23,579 nucleotides of DNA from Aquariibacter sp964433315. GTDB taxonomy: Bacteria > Pseudomonadota > Gammaproteobacteria > Burkholderiales > Burkholderiaceae_C. The stretch spans positions 1 through 23,579 of the forward strand of contig CAYSQO010000030.1 in the NCBI GenBank assembly GCA_964433315.1. The letters are read 5' to 3'. Shown piece after piece: positions 9,371 through 17,782 of the stretch (its first letter is position 1; every line of letters starts with the position of its first letter). The translations under genes were made by a program, and so were the position numbers. The notes beneath the pieces were generated by a model. It searched no databases and was not told where the DNA came from. It saw nothing but the letters and a program-made list of their open reading frames with translations.

Positions 9371-10816
9371 ATGCCCGTCCTCACTGCCTTTCGCCGCGGT
9401 TCCCGCCGCGGTCTGACCCCCGCCCTGCCCTGGGGCGTGCTGCTCGGACTGGGGCTGCTGGCCGCCCCAGCCTGGGCCGCCGCGCCCCCGGCGCCGACGG
9501 CGGCCGATCCCCAGGCGGCCGACGCGGTCCACCCGGCGGCCCGGCCGCGCCCCGACCCCGCGGCCGCCTACGCCGCCGGAGCCCTGCCGCTGACCACGCT
9601 GATCACGATGGCGCTGGAGGGCCACCCGGCCCTGGCCGCCGAGCGTGCCCGCGAGCAGGTCGCGCAGGCCGCGATCCGCAGCGCCGCCGCCCGGCCCAAC
9701 CCCGAGCTGGAATGGCTGGTTGGCCGCCAGGGCGCCCGCCTGCCCGGCGTGGCCGAGGGCCCGACCCACAGCCTGGGCCTGACCCAGCGCCTGGAGCTGC
9801 CCTCGCTGCGGCGTGCGCGCATCGACGCGGCCGAGGCCTCGGCCCGCGGGGTGCGCGCCTCGGTCGGCGCCTTCCAGCACGCGCTGGTGGCCGGCGTGAA
9901 GCGCGGCCACCTGGGCGTGCTGCGTGCCCAGGCCGAGCTGCGCAATGTGCAGGAGGACGCCAAGGTCACCGAGCAGATCCACGCCCGCGTGAAGGTGCGG
10001 GTCGAGACCGGCGAGGCGCCACGCTTCGAGCTGCTGCGCGCCGAGGCCGAGCGCCTGAACGCCCAGCGCGCCGTGCAGACCGCGCAGCAGCGCGTCGGCC
10101 AGGCCCTGGCCGAGCTGCGCCAGGCCGTCGGCCCGGCGCTGCCGCCCGACGCCCGGGTGGCCGGCAGCATCGAGGACCCGGTGCCGCCGGCCGAGTCGCT
10201 GGAGGCCCTGCGCGGCCGCCTGCTGGAACGCCACCCCGAGCTGGTCGCCGTGCGGGCCGAGCTGCGCGCGGCCGAGGCCCGGGTGCGCGTCGAGCAGGCC
10301 CAGGCCCAGCCGAGCTGGGCCCTGCGCCTGGCGGCCGACCGCAACCCCGACCTGACCAATCGCCAGATCGGCGTGAGCGTCACCGTGCCGCTGCTGGACC
10401 GCCGCGAGGGCCCCATCGCCGAGGCCCGCGCCACCGTGCTGCGCCTGCAGAGCCTGCTGGCCGACCGCGAGCACCAGCTCGGCCAGGCCCTGGCCATCGC
10501 CGGCCAGCAGCTGCAGATCGCCATGGACCAGGTGGCCGCCTACGAGGGCGGCATCGTCCGCCAGGCCGAGTCCGCCATGCGCGTGGCCGAGGCGGCCTAC
10601 CGCTACGGCGAGCGCGGGATCCTGGACTACCTCGACGCCCAGCGCGTCTGGCGCGCCGCCCGCAACGAGCTGAACGCCGCGCGCTTCGAGCTGCGCGCCG
10701 CGCAGGTCGAGATCGAGCGCCTGCGCGCCGAAGCCGGCCTCGACGAGCTGGCCGCCGCGCCCGCCGCTGCCACGTCCACGGCCACCGCCGCCCTGACGCC
10801 GGGGGGCCAGCCGTGA
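9371..10816 (+). CDS. czcC: Outer membrane factor of a heavy-metal RND efflux system (TolC/CzcC family)
   Basis: Forms the outer membrane channel of a tripartite efflux complex with the two following gene products. The 481-residue product opens with a classical signal peptide: basic residues near 8-13, the hydrophobic LLGLGLLAAP, and probable cleavage after AWA. Two outer-membrane-efflux repeats follow. The first starts at LPLTTLITMALEGHPALAAERAR and includes RPNPELEW and LGLTQRLELPSLRRARIDAAEA. The second covers ERHPELVAVRAELRAAEARVRVEQAQA, GVSVTVPLLDRREG and YRYGERGILDYLDAQRVWR. Long Ala/Glu/Arg-rich helices fit the periplasmic coiled-coil barrel. The start at 9371 is chosen because the signal peptide follows it directly. 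The adaptor gene comes 47 bp later. The czcC name reflects family and operon order, not proven substrate. Confidence 0.9.
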   Translation: MPVLTAFRRGSRRGLTPALPWGVLLGLGLLAAPAWAAAPPAPTAADPQAADAVHPAARPRPDPAAAYAAGALPLTTLITMALEGHPALAAERAREQVAQAAIRSAAARPNPELEWLVGRQGARLPGVAEGPTHSLGLTQRLELPSLRRARIDAAEASARGVRASVGAFQHALVAGVKRGHLGVLRAQAELRNVQEDAKVTEQIHARVKVRVETGEAPRFELLRAEAERLNAQRAVQTAQQRVGQALAELRQAVGPALPPDARVAGSIEDPVPPAESLEALRGRLLERHPELVAVRAELRAAEARVRVEQAQAQPSWALRLAADRNPDLTNRQIGVSVTVPLLDRREGPIAEARATVLRLQSLLADREHQLGQALAIAGQQLQIAMDQVAAYEGGIVRQAESAMRVAEAAYRYGERGILDYLDAQRVWRAARNELNAARFELRAAQVEIERLRAEAGLDELAAAPAAATSTATAALTPGGQP

Positions 10817-10863
10817 GCTGCCCTTCCTCCCGATTCCCGCATGCCCTGTCTTCCGGATCCGAC

Positions 10864-12090
10864 ATGAAGCCCCAGTCCCTGCCCCCGTCCCGCCGCCTGT
10901 CGGGCCGACACGCGGTGCCCACCCTGCTGCTGGCGACGCTGCTGGCCGCCTGCAGCGGCCAGGATGCGGCCGCGCCCGCGGCCGGCGCCTCCGCCCCCCA
11001 GGGTGCGGCGGCCCGCACGCCCGCGGCGGCCGATCCGCTGCGCGTCGTCGCCCCGGCCACGCTGGTCGAGCGTCTGGTCCTCGTCGAGGCCGGCCTCAAG
11101 CCGATCGCCGAGCCGCTGGCCGTCACCGCCCGCATCGACTTCAATGAACAGTCCGTCGCCCGCATCGGCGCCAGCGTGACCGGTCGCGTCACCGAGATGC
11201 AGGCCCTGCCCGGCCAGGCCGTGCGCGCCGGCCAGATGCTGGCCCAGCTGCACAGCACCGAGCTGGGCAGCGCCCAGCTGGCCTACCTGAAGGCCAATGC
11301 CCAGCGCGAGCTGGCCGCCAAGGCGGTCGAGCGCGCGCACCTGCTGCTGGCTGCCGACGTCATCGGCAGCGCCGAGCTGCAGCGCCGCGAGAACGAGCTG
11401 GGCGTGGCCGAGGCCGAGCGCCGCGCCGCCGCCGACCAGCTGCGCGTGATGGGCGTGCCCGCCGCCAGCCTGGCCGAGACTACGCGCAGCGGCGCGATCA
11501 CCTCCACCTCCACCGTGGTCAGCACGGTCAGCGGCGTGGTGGTGGAGCGCAAGATCGCCCGGGGCCAGGTGGTGCAGCCGGCCGACGTGCTCTACACCGT
11601 GGCCGACCTCTCGCGTGTCTGGGTGCTGGCCCAGGTGCCGGAGGCCGACATCGCCCGCGTGCGGCCCGGCCAGAAGGTGCACATCGAGCTGGCCTCCTCC
11701 GACATCGCGCCCGTGCAGGGCGAGCTGAGCTGGGTGGCCGACACCGTCAACCCCGAGACCCGCACCGTCACCGTCCGTGCGGAGATCGCCAACCCGCAGC
11801 GCCTGCTCAAGCCCGCGATGCTGGCCCGCATGGTCATCGACCCGCTGCCGGCCGAGCGCCTGGTGGTGCCGGCCTCGGCCGTGGTGCGCGAGGACAACCA
11901 GGACCATGTCTTCGTCCAGGTCGGCGCACCCGCCGACCGCGTCTTCCGGCTGACCAAGGTCAAGCTGGGCCTGCGGGTCAACGGCTCACAGGTCGTCGAG
12001 GACGGCCTGCAGCCCGGCATGGTGGTCGTCACCGACGGCGCCTTCCACCTGAACAATGAGCGCAAGCGCGCCGAGATGGAGGGTTCATGA
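10864..12090 (+). CDS. czcB: Periplasmic adaptor (membrane fusion protein) of the heavy-metal RND system, lipoprotein
   Basis: Bridges the RND pump and the outer membrane channel in the periplasm. The 408-residue product has a lipoprotein signal: TLLLATLLAACSGQ, with lipobox Cys30, so it is probably anchored in the inner membrane. Next comes an Ala/Pro-rich linker without Met or His clusters. The barrel-sandwich half is at ARIGASVTGRVTEMQALPGQAVRAGQ, a helical hairpin spans roughly 125-185, and TVVSTVSGVVVERKIARGQVVQPADVLYTVADLSRVWVLAQV forms the second lipoyl half and beta-barrel. The C-terminal membrane-proximal domain contains RLVVPASAVVREDNQDHVFVQ. Its stop overlaps the pump gene start in an ATGA, indicating translational coupling. 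The lack of methionine motifs argues against a CusB-like copper role. Confidence 0.92.
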   Translation: MKPQSLPPSRRLSGRHAVPTLLLATLLAACSGQDAAAPAAGASAPQGAAARTPAAADPLRVVAPATLVERLVLVEAGLKPIAEPLAVTARIDFNEQSVARIGASVTGRVTEMQALPGQAVRAGQMLAQLHSTELGSAQLAYLKANAQRELAAKAVERAHLLLAADVIGSAELQRRENELGVAEAERRAAADQLRVMGVPAASLAETTRSGAITSTSTVVSTVSGVVVERKIARGQVVQPADVLYTVADLSRVWVLAQVPEADIARVRPGQKVHIELASSDIAPVQGELSWVADTVNPETRTVTVRAEIANPQRLLKPAMLARMVIDPLPAERLVVPASAVVREDNQDHVFVQVGAPADRVFRLTKVKLGLRVNGSQVVEDGLQPGMVVVTDGAFHLNNERKRAEMEGS

Positions 12091-15000
12091 TCGAGTCCCT
12101 CATCCGCGGGTCGCTCGCGCAGCGGCTCATCATCGTCGTGCTCGCGGTCGTGCTGATGGCCTTCGGCCTGGATGCCACGCGCAAGCTCTCGCTCGATGCC
12201 TTCCCGGACGTCACCAACGTCCAGGTCCAGATCGCCACCGAGGCGCCGGGCCGCTCGCCCGAGGAGGTCGAGCGCTTTGCCACCGTGCCCATCGAGATGG
12301 CCATGACCGGTCTGCCGGGCATGGTCGAGCTGCGCTCGCTGAACAAGCCGGGCCTGTCGCTGATCACCCTGGTGTTCACCGACGCGACCGACGTGTACTT
12401 CGCGCGCCAGCTGGTCATGGAGCGGCTGATCGAGATCGCCGGCCGCATGCCGCCCGGCATCACCCCGGTGCTGGGGCCGGTGTCCACCGGCCTCGGCGAG
12501 GTCTACCAGTACACCCTGGAGCGCACGGACGACGGCAACCGGGCGCTGACCGAGGCCGAGCTGACCGAGCGCCGCACCGCGCAGGACTGGGTGGTGCGGC
12601 CGCTGCTGCGCTCCATCCCCGGCATCGCCGAGATCAACTCCCAGGGCGGCTACGAGAAGCAGTACCAGGTGCTGGTCGCGCCGGACAAGCTGCGCTACCA
12701 CGGCCTGACCATCCAGCAGGTCTTCCAGGCCCTGGCCAGCAACAACGCCAACTCGGGCGGCGGCGTGCTGCCGCACTACGCCGAGCAGTACCTGATCCGC
12801 GGCGTCGGCCTGGTCAAGACCCTGGACGACATCGGCGCCATCGTGCTGAAGTCGGTCGAGGGCACGCCGGTGCATGTGCGTGACGTGGCCGAGGTGAAGA
12901 TCGGCAGCGCGGTGCGGGTCGGCTCGGTCGTCAAGAACGGCGTGACCGAATCGGTCGGCGGCGTCGTGATGATGATGCGCGGCGGCAATGCCAAGGAGGT
13001 GGTCTCGCGCATCAAGGCCCGGGTGGCCGAGATCAACGAGCGCGGCATGCTGCCCGGCGGCCTGCAGATCGTTCCCTACTACGACCGCTCCGAGCTGGTC
13101 GACGCCGCCGTGGCCACCGTGGTCAAGGTGCTGCTCGAAGGCGTGGTGCTGGTCGTGGTCGTGCTGCTGCTCTTCCTGGGCGACATCCGCAGCTCGCTGA
13201 TCGTGGTGGCCACCCTGGTGCTCACGCCGCTGCTGACCTTCATGGCCATGAACCACTTCGGCATCTCGGCCAACCTGATGTCGCTGGGGGGGCTGGCGAT
13301 TGCCATCGGCCTGATGGTCGACGGCTCGGTGGTGGTGGTGGAGAACGCCTTCGCCCACCTGGCCCGCAGCCAGGGCCCGGGCCACGCGGGCGAGCCGCGC
13401 ATCCGGGTGATCTTCAACGCCGTCAAGGAGGTCGCCACCCCGGTGATCTTCGGCGTCGGCGTGATCATCCTGGTCTTCCTGCCGCTGATGACGCTGGAGG
13501 GCATGGAGGGCAAGATGTTCGCGCCCCTGGCCTTCACCATCGCGCTGGCGCTGTTCTTCTCGCTGGTGCTCTCGCTGACCCTGTCGCCGGTGCTCTCGTC
13601 CTACCTGCTCAAGGTCAAGCCCCTGCACCACGAGGGCCCCGAGACCGGGGACGAGCACGACACCTGGCTCATCCGCAAGATGAAGGCGCCCTACCTGAAG
13701 CTGCTGCACCGGGCCATCGGCAACGCCCGTGGCACGGTGGCGGCGGCGGTGCTGCTGCTGGGGACCACGGGGGCCCTGATTCCCTTCCTCGGCAGCGCCT
13801 TCATCCCCGAGATGAAGGAAGGCTCGCTGGTGCCGGGCATCAACCGCGTGCCCAACATCTCGCTGGAGGAATCCATCCGCATGGAGATGGAAGCCATGAA
13901 GCTGGTGATGGAGGTGCCGGGCGTGCGCTCGGCGGTCTCCGGCGTCGGCCGCGGCGAATCCCCGGCGGACCCGCAGGCGCAGAACGAGTCGACCCCCATC
14001 GTCTCGCTCAAGCCGCGCGAGGAGTGGCCCGAAGGCTGGACCCAGGACACCATCGCCGACAAGATCCGCGAGAAGCTGGCCGTGCTGCCCGGCGTGCAGA
14101 TCGTCATGGCCCAGCCCATCTCGGACCGGGTCGACGAGATGGTGACCGGCGTGCGCGCCGACATCGCGGTGAAGATCTTCGGCGACGACCTGGCCACCCT
14201 CAAGACCAAGGCCGACGAGATCGCCAAGGTCGCCCAGGGCATCCGCGGCGCGCAGGACCTGCGGGTCGAGCGCATCACCGGCCAGCAGTACCTGCAGATC
14301 GTCATCGACCGTCCGGCCATCGCCCGCCTCGGCCTGAACGCCAGCGATGTGCACGACGTGATCGAGATGGCCATCGGCGGCAAGGAGGCCACCGAGATCT
14401 ACGAGGGCGAGCGCCGCTTCGGCGCCATCGTGCGCCTGCCGGAATCGGCGCGCGGCAACCTCGAATCGATCCGCAACCTCGTGGTCAGCGCGCCCGGGGG
14501 GGCGCAGGTGCCGCTCTCCACCATTGCCCGCATCGAGGTGACGGACGGCCCGGCGCAGATCAGCCGCGAGCTGGCCAAGCGCCGGGTGGTGGTCGGCATC
14601 AATGTGGCCGACCGCGACCTCGGCGGTTTCGTCGCCGAGCTGCAGCAGGAGGTCCAGTCCCGGGTCAAGCTGCCCGAGGGCTACTACCTGGAGTGGGGCG
14701 GCCAGTTCCAGAACATGGAGCGGGCGCTGGGTCACCTCTCGATCATCGTGCCCATCACCGTGGCGGCGATCTTCTTCCTGCTCTTCCTGCTGTTCCGCTC
14801 GGTGAAGATGGCCTCGCTGATCATCCTGGTGCTGCCCTTCGCGTCGATGGGCGGCGTGATCGGGCTCTTCGTGACCGGCGAATACCTCTCGGTGCCGGCC
14901 TCGGTGGGCTTCATCGCGCTGTGGGGCATCGCCGTGCTCAACGGCGTCGTGCTGGTCAGCTACATCCGCGGCCTGCGCGAGCAGGGCCGCACCGTGGCCG

Positions 15001-15227
15001 AGGCGGTGGTCGAGGGCGCACGCCTGCGCTTCCGCCCGGTGATGATGACCGCCACCGTCGCGCTGCTGGGCCTGATCCCCTTCCTGTTCGCGACCGGGCC
15101 GGGTTCGGAGGTGCAGCGCCCGCTGGCCATCGTCGTGATCGGCGGCCTCATCACCTCCACCCTGCTGACCCTGGTCATGCTGCCCACCGTCTACCGCTGG
15201 TTCGACGACCAGCCCCAAACCGCCTGA
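12087..15227 (+). CDS. czcA: Heavy-metal efflux RND transporter, inner membrane pump (CzcA/CusA family)
   Basis: Proton-driven pump of the HME-RND class, 1046 residues, the usual length. TM1 lies near 12-30, followed by the first periplasmic loop (SPEEVERFATVPIEMAMTGLPG). A helix bundle spans about 345-555 and the second loop contains PISDRVDEMVTGVRADIAVKIFGDD; the last bundle covers about 885-1035. The TM4 proton-relay segment reads LAIAIGLMVDGSVVVVEN. Asp412 and Glu419 match CzcA Asp408 and Glu415, but Ala406 replaces CzcA Asp402, as in CusA-type pumps. The three periplasmic methionines that bind copper in CusA appear replaced by Gly, Glu/Asn and Glu. Export of divalent cations (Zn, Co, Cd or Ni) is therefore more likely than Cu/Ag, but the substrate class is open. 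It overlaps the adaptor gene by 4 bp and precedes the PII-like gene by 20 bp. Confidence 0.93.
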   Translation: MIESLIRGSLAQRLIIVVLAVVLMAFGLDATRKLSLDAFPDVTNVQVQIATEAPGRSPEEVERFATVPIEMAMTGLPGMVELRSLNKPGLSLITLVFTDATDVYFARQLVMERLIEIAGRMPPGITPVLGPVSTGLGEVYQYTLERTDDGNRALTEAELTERRTAQDWVVRPLLRSIPGIAEINSQGGYEKQYQVLVAPDKLRYHGLTIQQVFQALASNNANSGGGVLPHYAEQYLIRGVGLVKTLDDIGAIVLKSVEGTPVHVRDVAEVKIGSAVRVGSVVKNGVTESVGGVVMMMRGGNAKEVVSRIKARVAEINERGMLPGGLQIVPYYDRSELVDAAVATVVKVLLEGVVLVVVVLLLFLGDIRSSLIVVATLVLTPLLTFMAMNHFGISANLMSLGGLAIAIGLMVDGSVVVVENAFAHLARSQGPGHAGEPRIRVIFNAVKEVATPVIFGVGVIILVFLPLMTLEGMEGKMFAPLAFTIALALFFSLVLSLTLSPVLSSYLLKVKPLHHEGPETGDEHDTWLIRKMKAPYLKLLHRAIGNARGTVAAAVLLLGTTGALIPFLGSAFIPEMKEGSLVPGINRVPNISLEESIRMEMEAMKLVMEVPGVRSAVSGVGRGESPADPQAQNESTPIVSLKPREEWPEGWTQDTIADKIREKLAVLPGVQIVMAQPISDRVDEMVTGVRADIAVKIFGDDLATLKTKADEIAKVAQGIRGAQDLRVERITGQQYLQIVIDRPAIARLGLNASDVHDVIEMAIGGKEATEIYEGERRFGAIVRLPESARGNLESIRNLVVSAPGGAQVPLSTIARIEVTDGPAQISRELAKRRVVVGINVADRDLGGFVAELQQEVQSRVKLPEGYYLEWGGQFQNMERALGHLSIIVPITVAAIFFLLFLLFRSVKMASLIILVLPFASMGGVIGLFVTGEYLSVPASVGFIALWGIAVLNGVVLVSYIRGLREQGRTVAEAVVEGARLRFRPVMMTATVALLGLIPFLFATGPGSEVQRPLAIVVIGGLITSTLLTLVMLPTVYRWFDDQPQTA

Positions 15228-15247
15228 GCGCGCCCGGAACCCACGCC

Positions 15248-15568
15248 ATGAAAGAAATCAAGGCCGTCATCGGCCCCCAGCGACTGGAAGGACTCTACGA
15301 GGTGCTGCGCGCCGTGCCGGGCTTCCCCGGCATGACGGTCAGCCGCGCCGAGGGCTATGTGGGCCCCAGCCCGCAGGTCAAGGCCAGCATCCGCGACCAG
15401 ATCACCGACCACCTGCCCCGGGTGCGGCTGGAGATGCTGGTGCCCGACGAGGTGGCCGACGCGCTCTTCGAGGCGGTGGTGCGCCACGTCAAGGCTGGCG
15501 CGCCGGGCGACAGCCTGGTGTGGATGACCGAGGCACTGCGCGCCGCCTTCGTGCACAAGACGGTGTGA
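15248..15568 (+). CDS. PII-like signalling protein of the metal-efflux-associated PII-NG group
   Basis: Small 106-residue protein of the GlnB/GlnK fold: KEIKAVIGPQRLEGLYEVLRAV matches the first strand and helix of PII, LPRVRLEMLVPDEVADALFEAVVRHV the second half, and KAGAPGDSLVWMTEALRAAFVHKT the B- and C-loop region (GxxGD preserved). The T-loop segment (SRAEGYVGPSPQVKASIRDQITDH) lacks the canonical GRGRQKGHTELYRG pattern and its uridylylated tyrosine context. That fits the PII-NG group, described in the literature as linked to heavy-metal RND genes rather than nitrogen control. It lies 20 bp after the pump gene and is the last gene of the operon. It may sense nucleotide or metal state to tune the pump; this is inferred from context. 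Confidence 0.85.
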   Translation: MKEIKAVIGPQRLEGLYEVLRAVPGFPGMTVSRAEGYVGPSPQVKASIRDQITDHLPRVRLEMLVPDEVADALFEAVVRHVKAGAPGDSLVWMTEALRAAFVHKTV

Positions 15569-15570
15569 GC

Positions 15571-15603
15571 AGCCTGGCCCGGGCACCCGGCCCGGGCCAG
15601 GCT
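15571..15603 (+). terminator. Strong hairpin after the PII-like gene
   Basis: A perfect 13-bp stem (AGCCTGGCCCGGG with its complement) and a 7-nt loop start two bases after the PII-like stop codon. No T-tract follows on either strand, so it may act as a transcript end stabiliser or a weak bidirectional terminator between the convergent efflux operon and prmB. Confidence 0.55.
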
Positions 15604-15612
15604 GAAAGCACG

Positions 15613-15644
15613 AGGGGCCGGTCCGCGCAAGCGGGCCGGCCCCT
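15613..15644. terminator. Second intergenic hairpin with GCAA tetraloop, likely bidirectional terminator
   Basis: AGGGGCCGGTCCGC and GCGGGCCGGCCCCT form a 14-bp stem with one U·G wobble and a GCAA tetraloop on the plus strand, followed by TTGTCGC. It lies 30 bp before the prmB stop and can serve transcripts from both sides. The terminal T-run is short, so termination strength is uncertain. Confidence 0.6.
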
Positions 15645-15673
15645 TGTCGCATCCGGGGCGGGGCCGGGCGGCC

Positions 15674-16582
15674 TCAGTGGCCGGCCAGGTCCTCGCGCCG
15701 CAGCAGCAGCACCTGGTCCTCGCCCGCGCTGACTTCCAGCCAGATCGGCTGGAGCTGCGGGAAGGCCGCCTCGAAGTGGGCGCGCTCGTGGCCGATCTCC
15801 AGCACCAGCACGGCCTGCGCGCTCATCTGCGCGGGGGCGGCGGCCAGCAGCACGCGGATGAAATCCATGCCGTCGCGCCCGCCGGCCGGGTTGCCGTCCA
15901 GGGCCAGGGCCGGCTCGGCGCGGAACTCCGGCGGCAGGGCCGCCATGGAGGCGGCGTTCACGTAGGGCGGGTTGCAGAGGATGAGGTCGTAGGGCCCGCG
16001 GTCCGCGGTGGCGCCCAGGCCGTCGCCCTGCAGCAGGGTGATGCGCTCCTGCAGGCCGTGGCGGTCCACGTTCAGGCGGGCCACGGCCAGGGCATCCGCG
16101 CTCAGGTCGGCGGCGTCCACCTGCACCTCGGGCCAGGCCATCGCGGCCAGCACGGCCAGGCTGCCGTTGCCGGTGCAGAGGTCGAGCACGCGCTGTGTGC
16201 GCTCGCTGAGCCAGGCGTCGAGCAGGCCCTGGCCGTCGGCGTCGGCGATCAGTTCCGCGATGAAGCTGCGCGGGATGATGACGCGCCGGTCCACCGTGAA
16301 GGGCACGCCCTGCAGCCAGGCCTCGCCGGTCAGGTAGGCGGCAGGCTCGCGGCTGGCGATGCGGCGGTCGATGAGCGCCGTGGCGCGGGCCGCCTCATCC
16401 AGGCTCACGGCCTGAGCCGGGGCCTCGCCCAGTGCATCCATCGGCAGGCCCAGGGCCCATTGCACCAGCCAGGCGGCTTCGTCGAAGGCCTCGGCGGTGC
16501 CCTGGCCGTAGCTCAGCTGCGCCGCGTCCAGCCGCGCGGCCTCGCGCGCGACCAGGGCCTGCAGGGTGAGGGTGTCGCTCAT
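15674..16582 (-). CDS. prmB: Ribosomal protein L3 N5-glutamine methyltransferase
   Basis: S-adenosylmethionine-dependent enzyme that methylates a glutamine of ribosomal protein L3. The 302-residue product has the N-terminal helical domain of the PrmB/PrmC family and EPAAYLTGEAWLQGVPFTVDRRVIIPRSF near 115-145. The SAM-binding motif VLDLCTGNGSLAVLAA is near 166-181, and the catalytic ILCNPPYV follows near 235. IPRS before the SAM domain and CTGNG are more typical of PrmB than PrmC (IPRP/GTGSG). The start at 16582 overlaps the dapE stop in an ATGA, so translation is probably coupled; an ATG at 16690 would run deep into dapE. It is the last gene of the operon and converges with the efflux operon. 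Confidence 0.94.
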   Translation of the reverse strand: MSDTLTLQALVAREAARLDAAQLSYGQGTAEAFDEAAWLVQWALGLPMDALGEAPAQAVSLDEAARATALIDRRIASREPAAYLTGEAWLQGVPFTVDRRVIIPRSFIAELIADADGQGLLDAWLSERTQRVLDLCTGNGSLAVLAAMAWPEVQVDAADLSADALAVARLNVDRHGLQERITLLQGDGLGATADRGPYDLILCNPPYVNAASMAALPPEFRAEPALALDGNPAGGRDGMDFIRVLLAAAPAQMSAQAVLVLEIGHERAHFEAAFPQLQPIWLEVSAGEDQVLLLRREDLAGH

Positions 16583-17766
16583 GCCACCAGCCTCTGCATG
16601 ACGCCCTGGTAGATGGCGGCCAGCGGGCCCAGCTCGGCCACGGCCACGTGCTCGTCGATCTGGTGGATGCTGGCGTTCACCGGGCCGCACTCCGCCACCT
16701 GCGGGCAGATGCGGGCGATGAAGCGGCCGTCCGAGGTGCCGCCGGTGGTCGAGAGCTCGGTGTCCCGGCCGGTGGCCTCGCGGATGCTGGCGCTCAGGGC
16801 CTCGGTGAGCGAGCCGGGTTCGGTCAGGAAGGGCCGGCCGCCCAGCGTCCAGTCGATGCGGTGGCGCACGCCGTGGCGGTTCAGCACGTCGACGATGCGC
16901 CGCTGCAGGTCTTCGGGCGTGGAGGCCGTGGAGAAGCGCAGGTTGAAGTCCACCACCGCCTCGCCCGGGATGACGTTGGTGGCGCCGGTGCCGGCGTGCA
17001 GGTTGGAGACCTGGAAGCTGGTCGGCGGGAAGTGGGCGTTGCCGGCATCCCAGATGGTCGTGGCCAGCTCGGCCAGGGCGGGGGCGAAGGCGTGCAGGGG
17101 GTTCTCGGCCAGGTGCGGATAGGCCACGTGCCCCTGCTTGCCCAGCACGGTCAGCCGGCCCGAGAGCGAGCCGCGGCGGCCGTTCTTGACCATGTCGCCC
17201 ACGGCCTGCACGGCGGTGGGTTCGCCGACGATGCAGGCGTCCAGGCGGATGCCCTCGGCCGCCAGCCAGTCGCAGACCTTGACGGTGCCGTCGTTCGCCG
17301 GGCCTTCCTCGTCGCTGGTCAGCAGCAGGGCCAGGCTGCCGGCGGGCGCCGGCGTGTCGGCCAGGAAGGCTTCGAGCGCGGCCACCCAGCAGGCGATGGA
17401 GGCCTTCATGTCGGCCGCGCCCCGGCCGTAGAGGCGGCCCGCGCGGTGGCTGGGCACGAAGGGCGGGCTGGACCAGCGTTCGAGCGGCCCGGTCGGCACC
17501 ACGTCGGTGTGACCGGCGAAGACCAGGGTGAAGCCCGCCGCGCCGGCCGTGCCGCGCCGCAGCGCCCAGAGGTTGCGCACCCGGAAGTCGGCCGGGCCGC
17601 TCTCCAGCACGTGGAAGTCGAAGCCCAGCGGGGCCAGGGCCTCCTGCAGCAGGGCCTGGCAGCCGGCGTCGTCGGGGGTGACGGAGGGGCGGGCGATCAG
17701 GGTTTCGGTCAGGGTCAGCGCGCGGTGGGCGCGGACGAGGGCGGGGTCGGACGGCGGCAGCGGCAT
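16579..17766 (-). CDS. dapE: Succinyl-diaminopimelate desuccinylase
   Basis: Dinuclear zinc hydrolase that removes succinate from N-succinyl-LL-2,6-diaminopimelate, giving LL-DAP for lysine and peptidoglycan. The 395-residue product has the M20 metallopeptidase layout: LVFAGHTDVVPTG with metal ligand His86 and Asp88, YGRGAADMKASIA with bridging Asp119, and LLLTSDEEGPANDG with catalytic Glu153 and ligand Glu154. The dimerisation lid region includes GHVAYPHLAENPLHAF and GATNVIPGEAVVDFNLRFS, and the C-terminal TTGGTSDGRFIA leads to the last ligand His. The start at 17766 sits 16 bp after the PilU-like gene and gives a normal N-terminus; a start at 17883 would overlap that gene with low-complexity sequence. 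The stop overlaps the prmB start by 4 bp. Confidence 0.96.
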   Translation of the reverse strand: MPLPPSDPALVRAHRALTLTETLIARPSVTPDDAGCQALLQEALAPLGFDFHVLESGPADFRVRNLWALRRGTAGAAGFTLVFAGHTDVVPTGPLERWSSPPFVPSHRAGRLYGRGAADMKASIACWVAALEAFLADTPAPAGSLALLLTSDEEGPANDGTVKVCDWLAAEGIRLDACIVGEPTAVQAVGDMVKNGRRGSLSGRLTVLGKQGHVAYPHLAENPLHAFAPALAELATTIWDAGNAHFPPTSFQVSNLHAGTGATNVIPGEAVVDFNLRFSTASTPEDLQRRIVDVLNRHGVRHRIDWTLGGRPFLTEPGSLTEALSASIREATGRDTELSTTGGTSDGRFIARICPQVAECGPVNASIHQIDEHVAVAELGPLAAIYQGVMQRLVA

Positions 17767-17782
17767 GGGGCGGCGTGGGGGC

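Noticed and set aside
12087..15227. Assignment of the pump as a CusA-type copper/silver exporter
   Set aside because: The TM4 Ala resembles CusA, but the three copper-binding methionines are not conserved and the adaptor lacks Met motifs.
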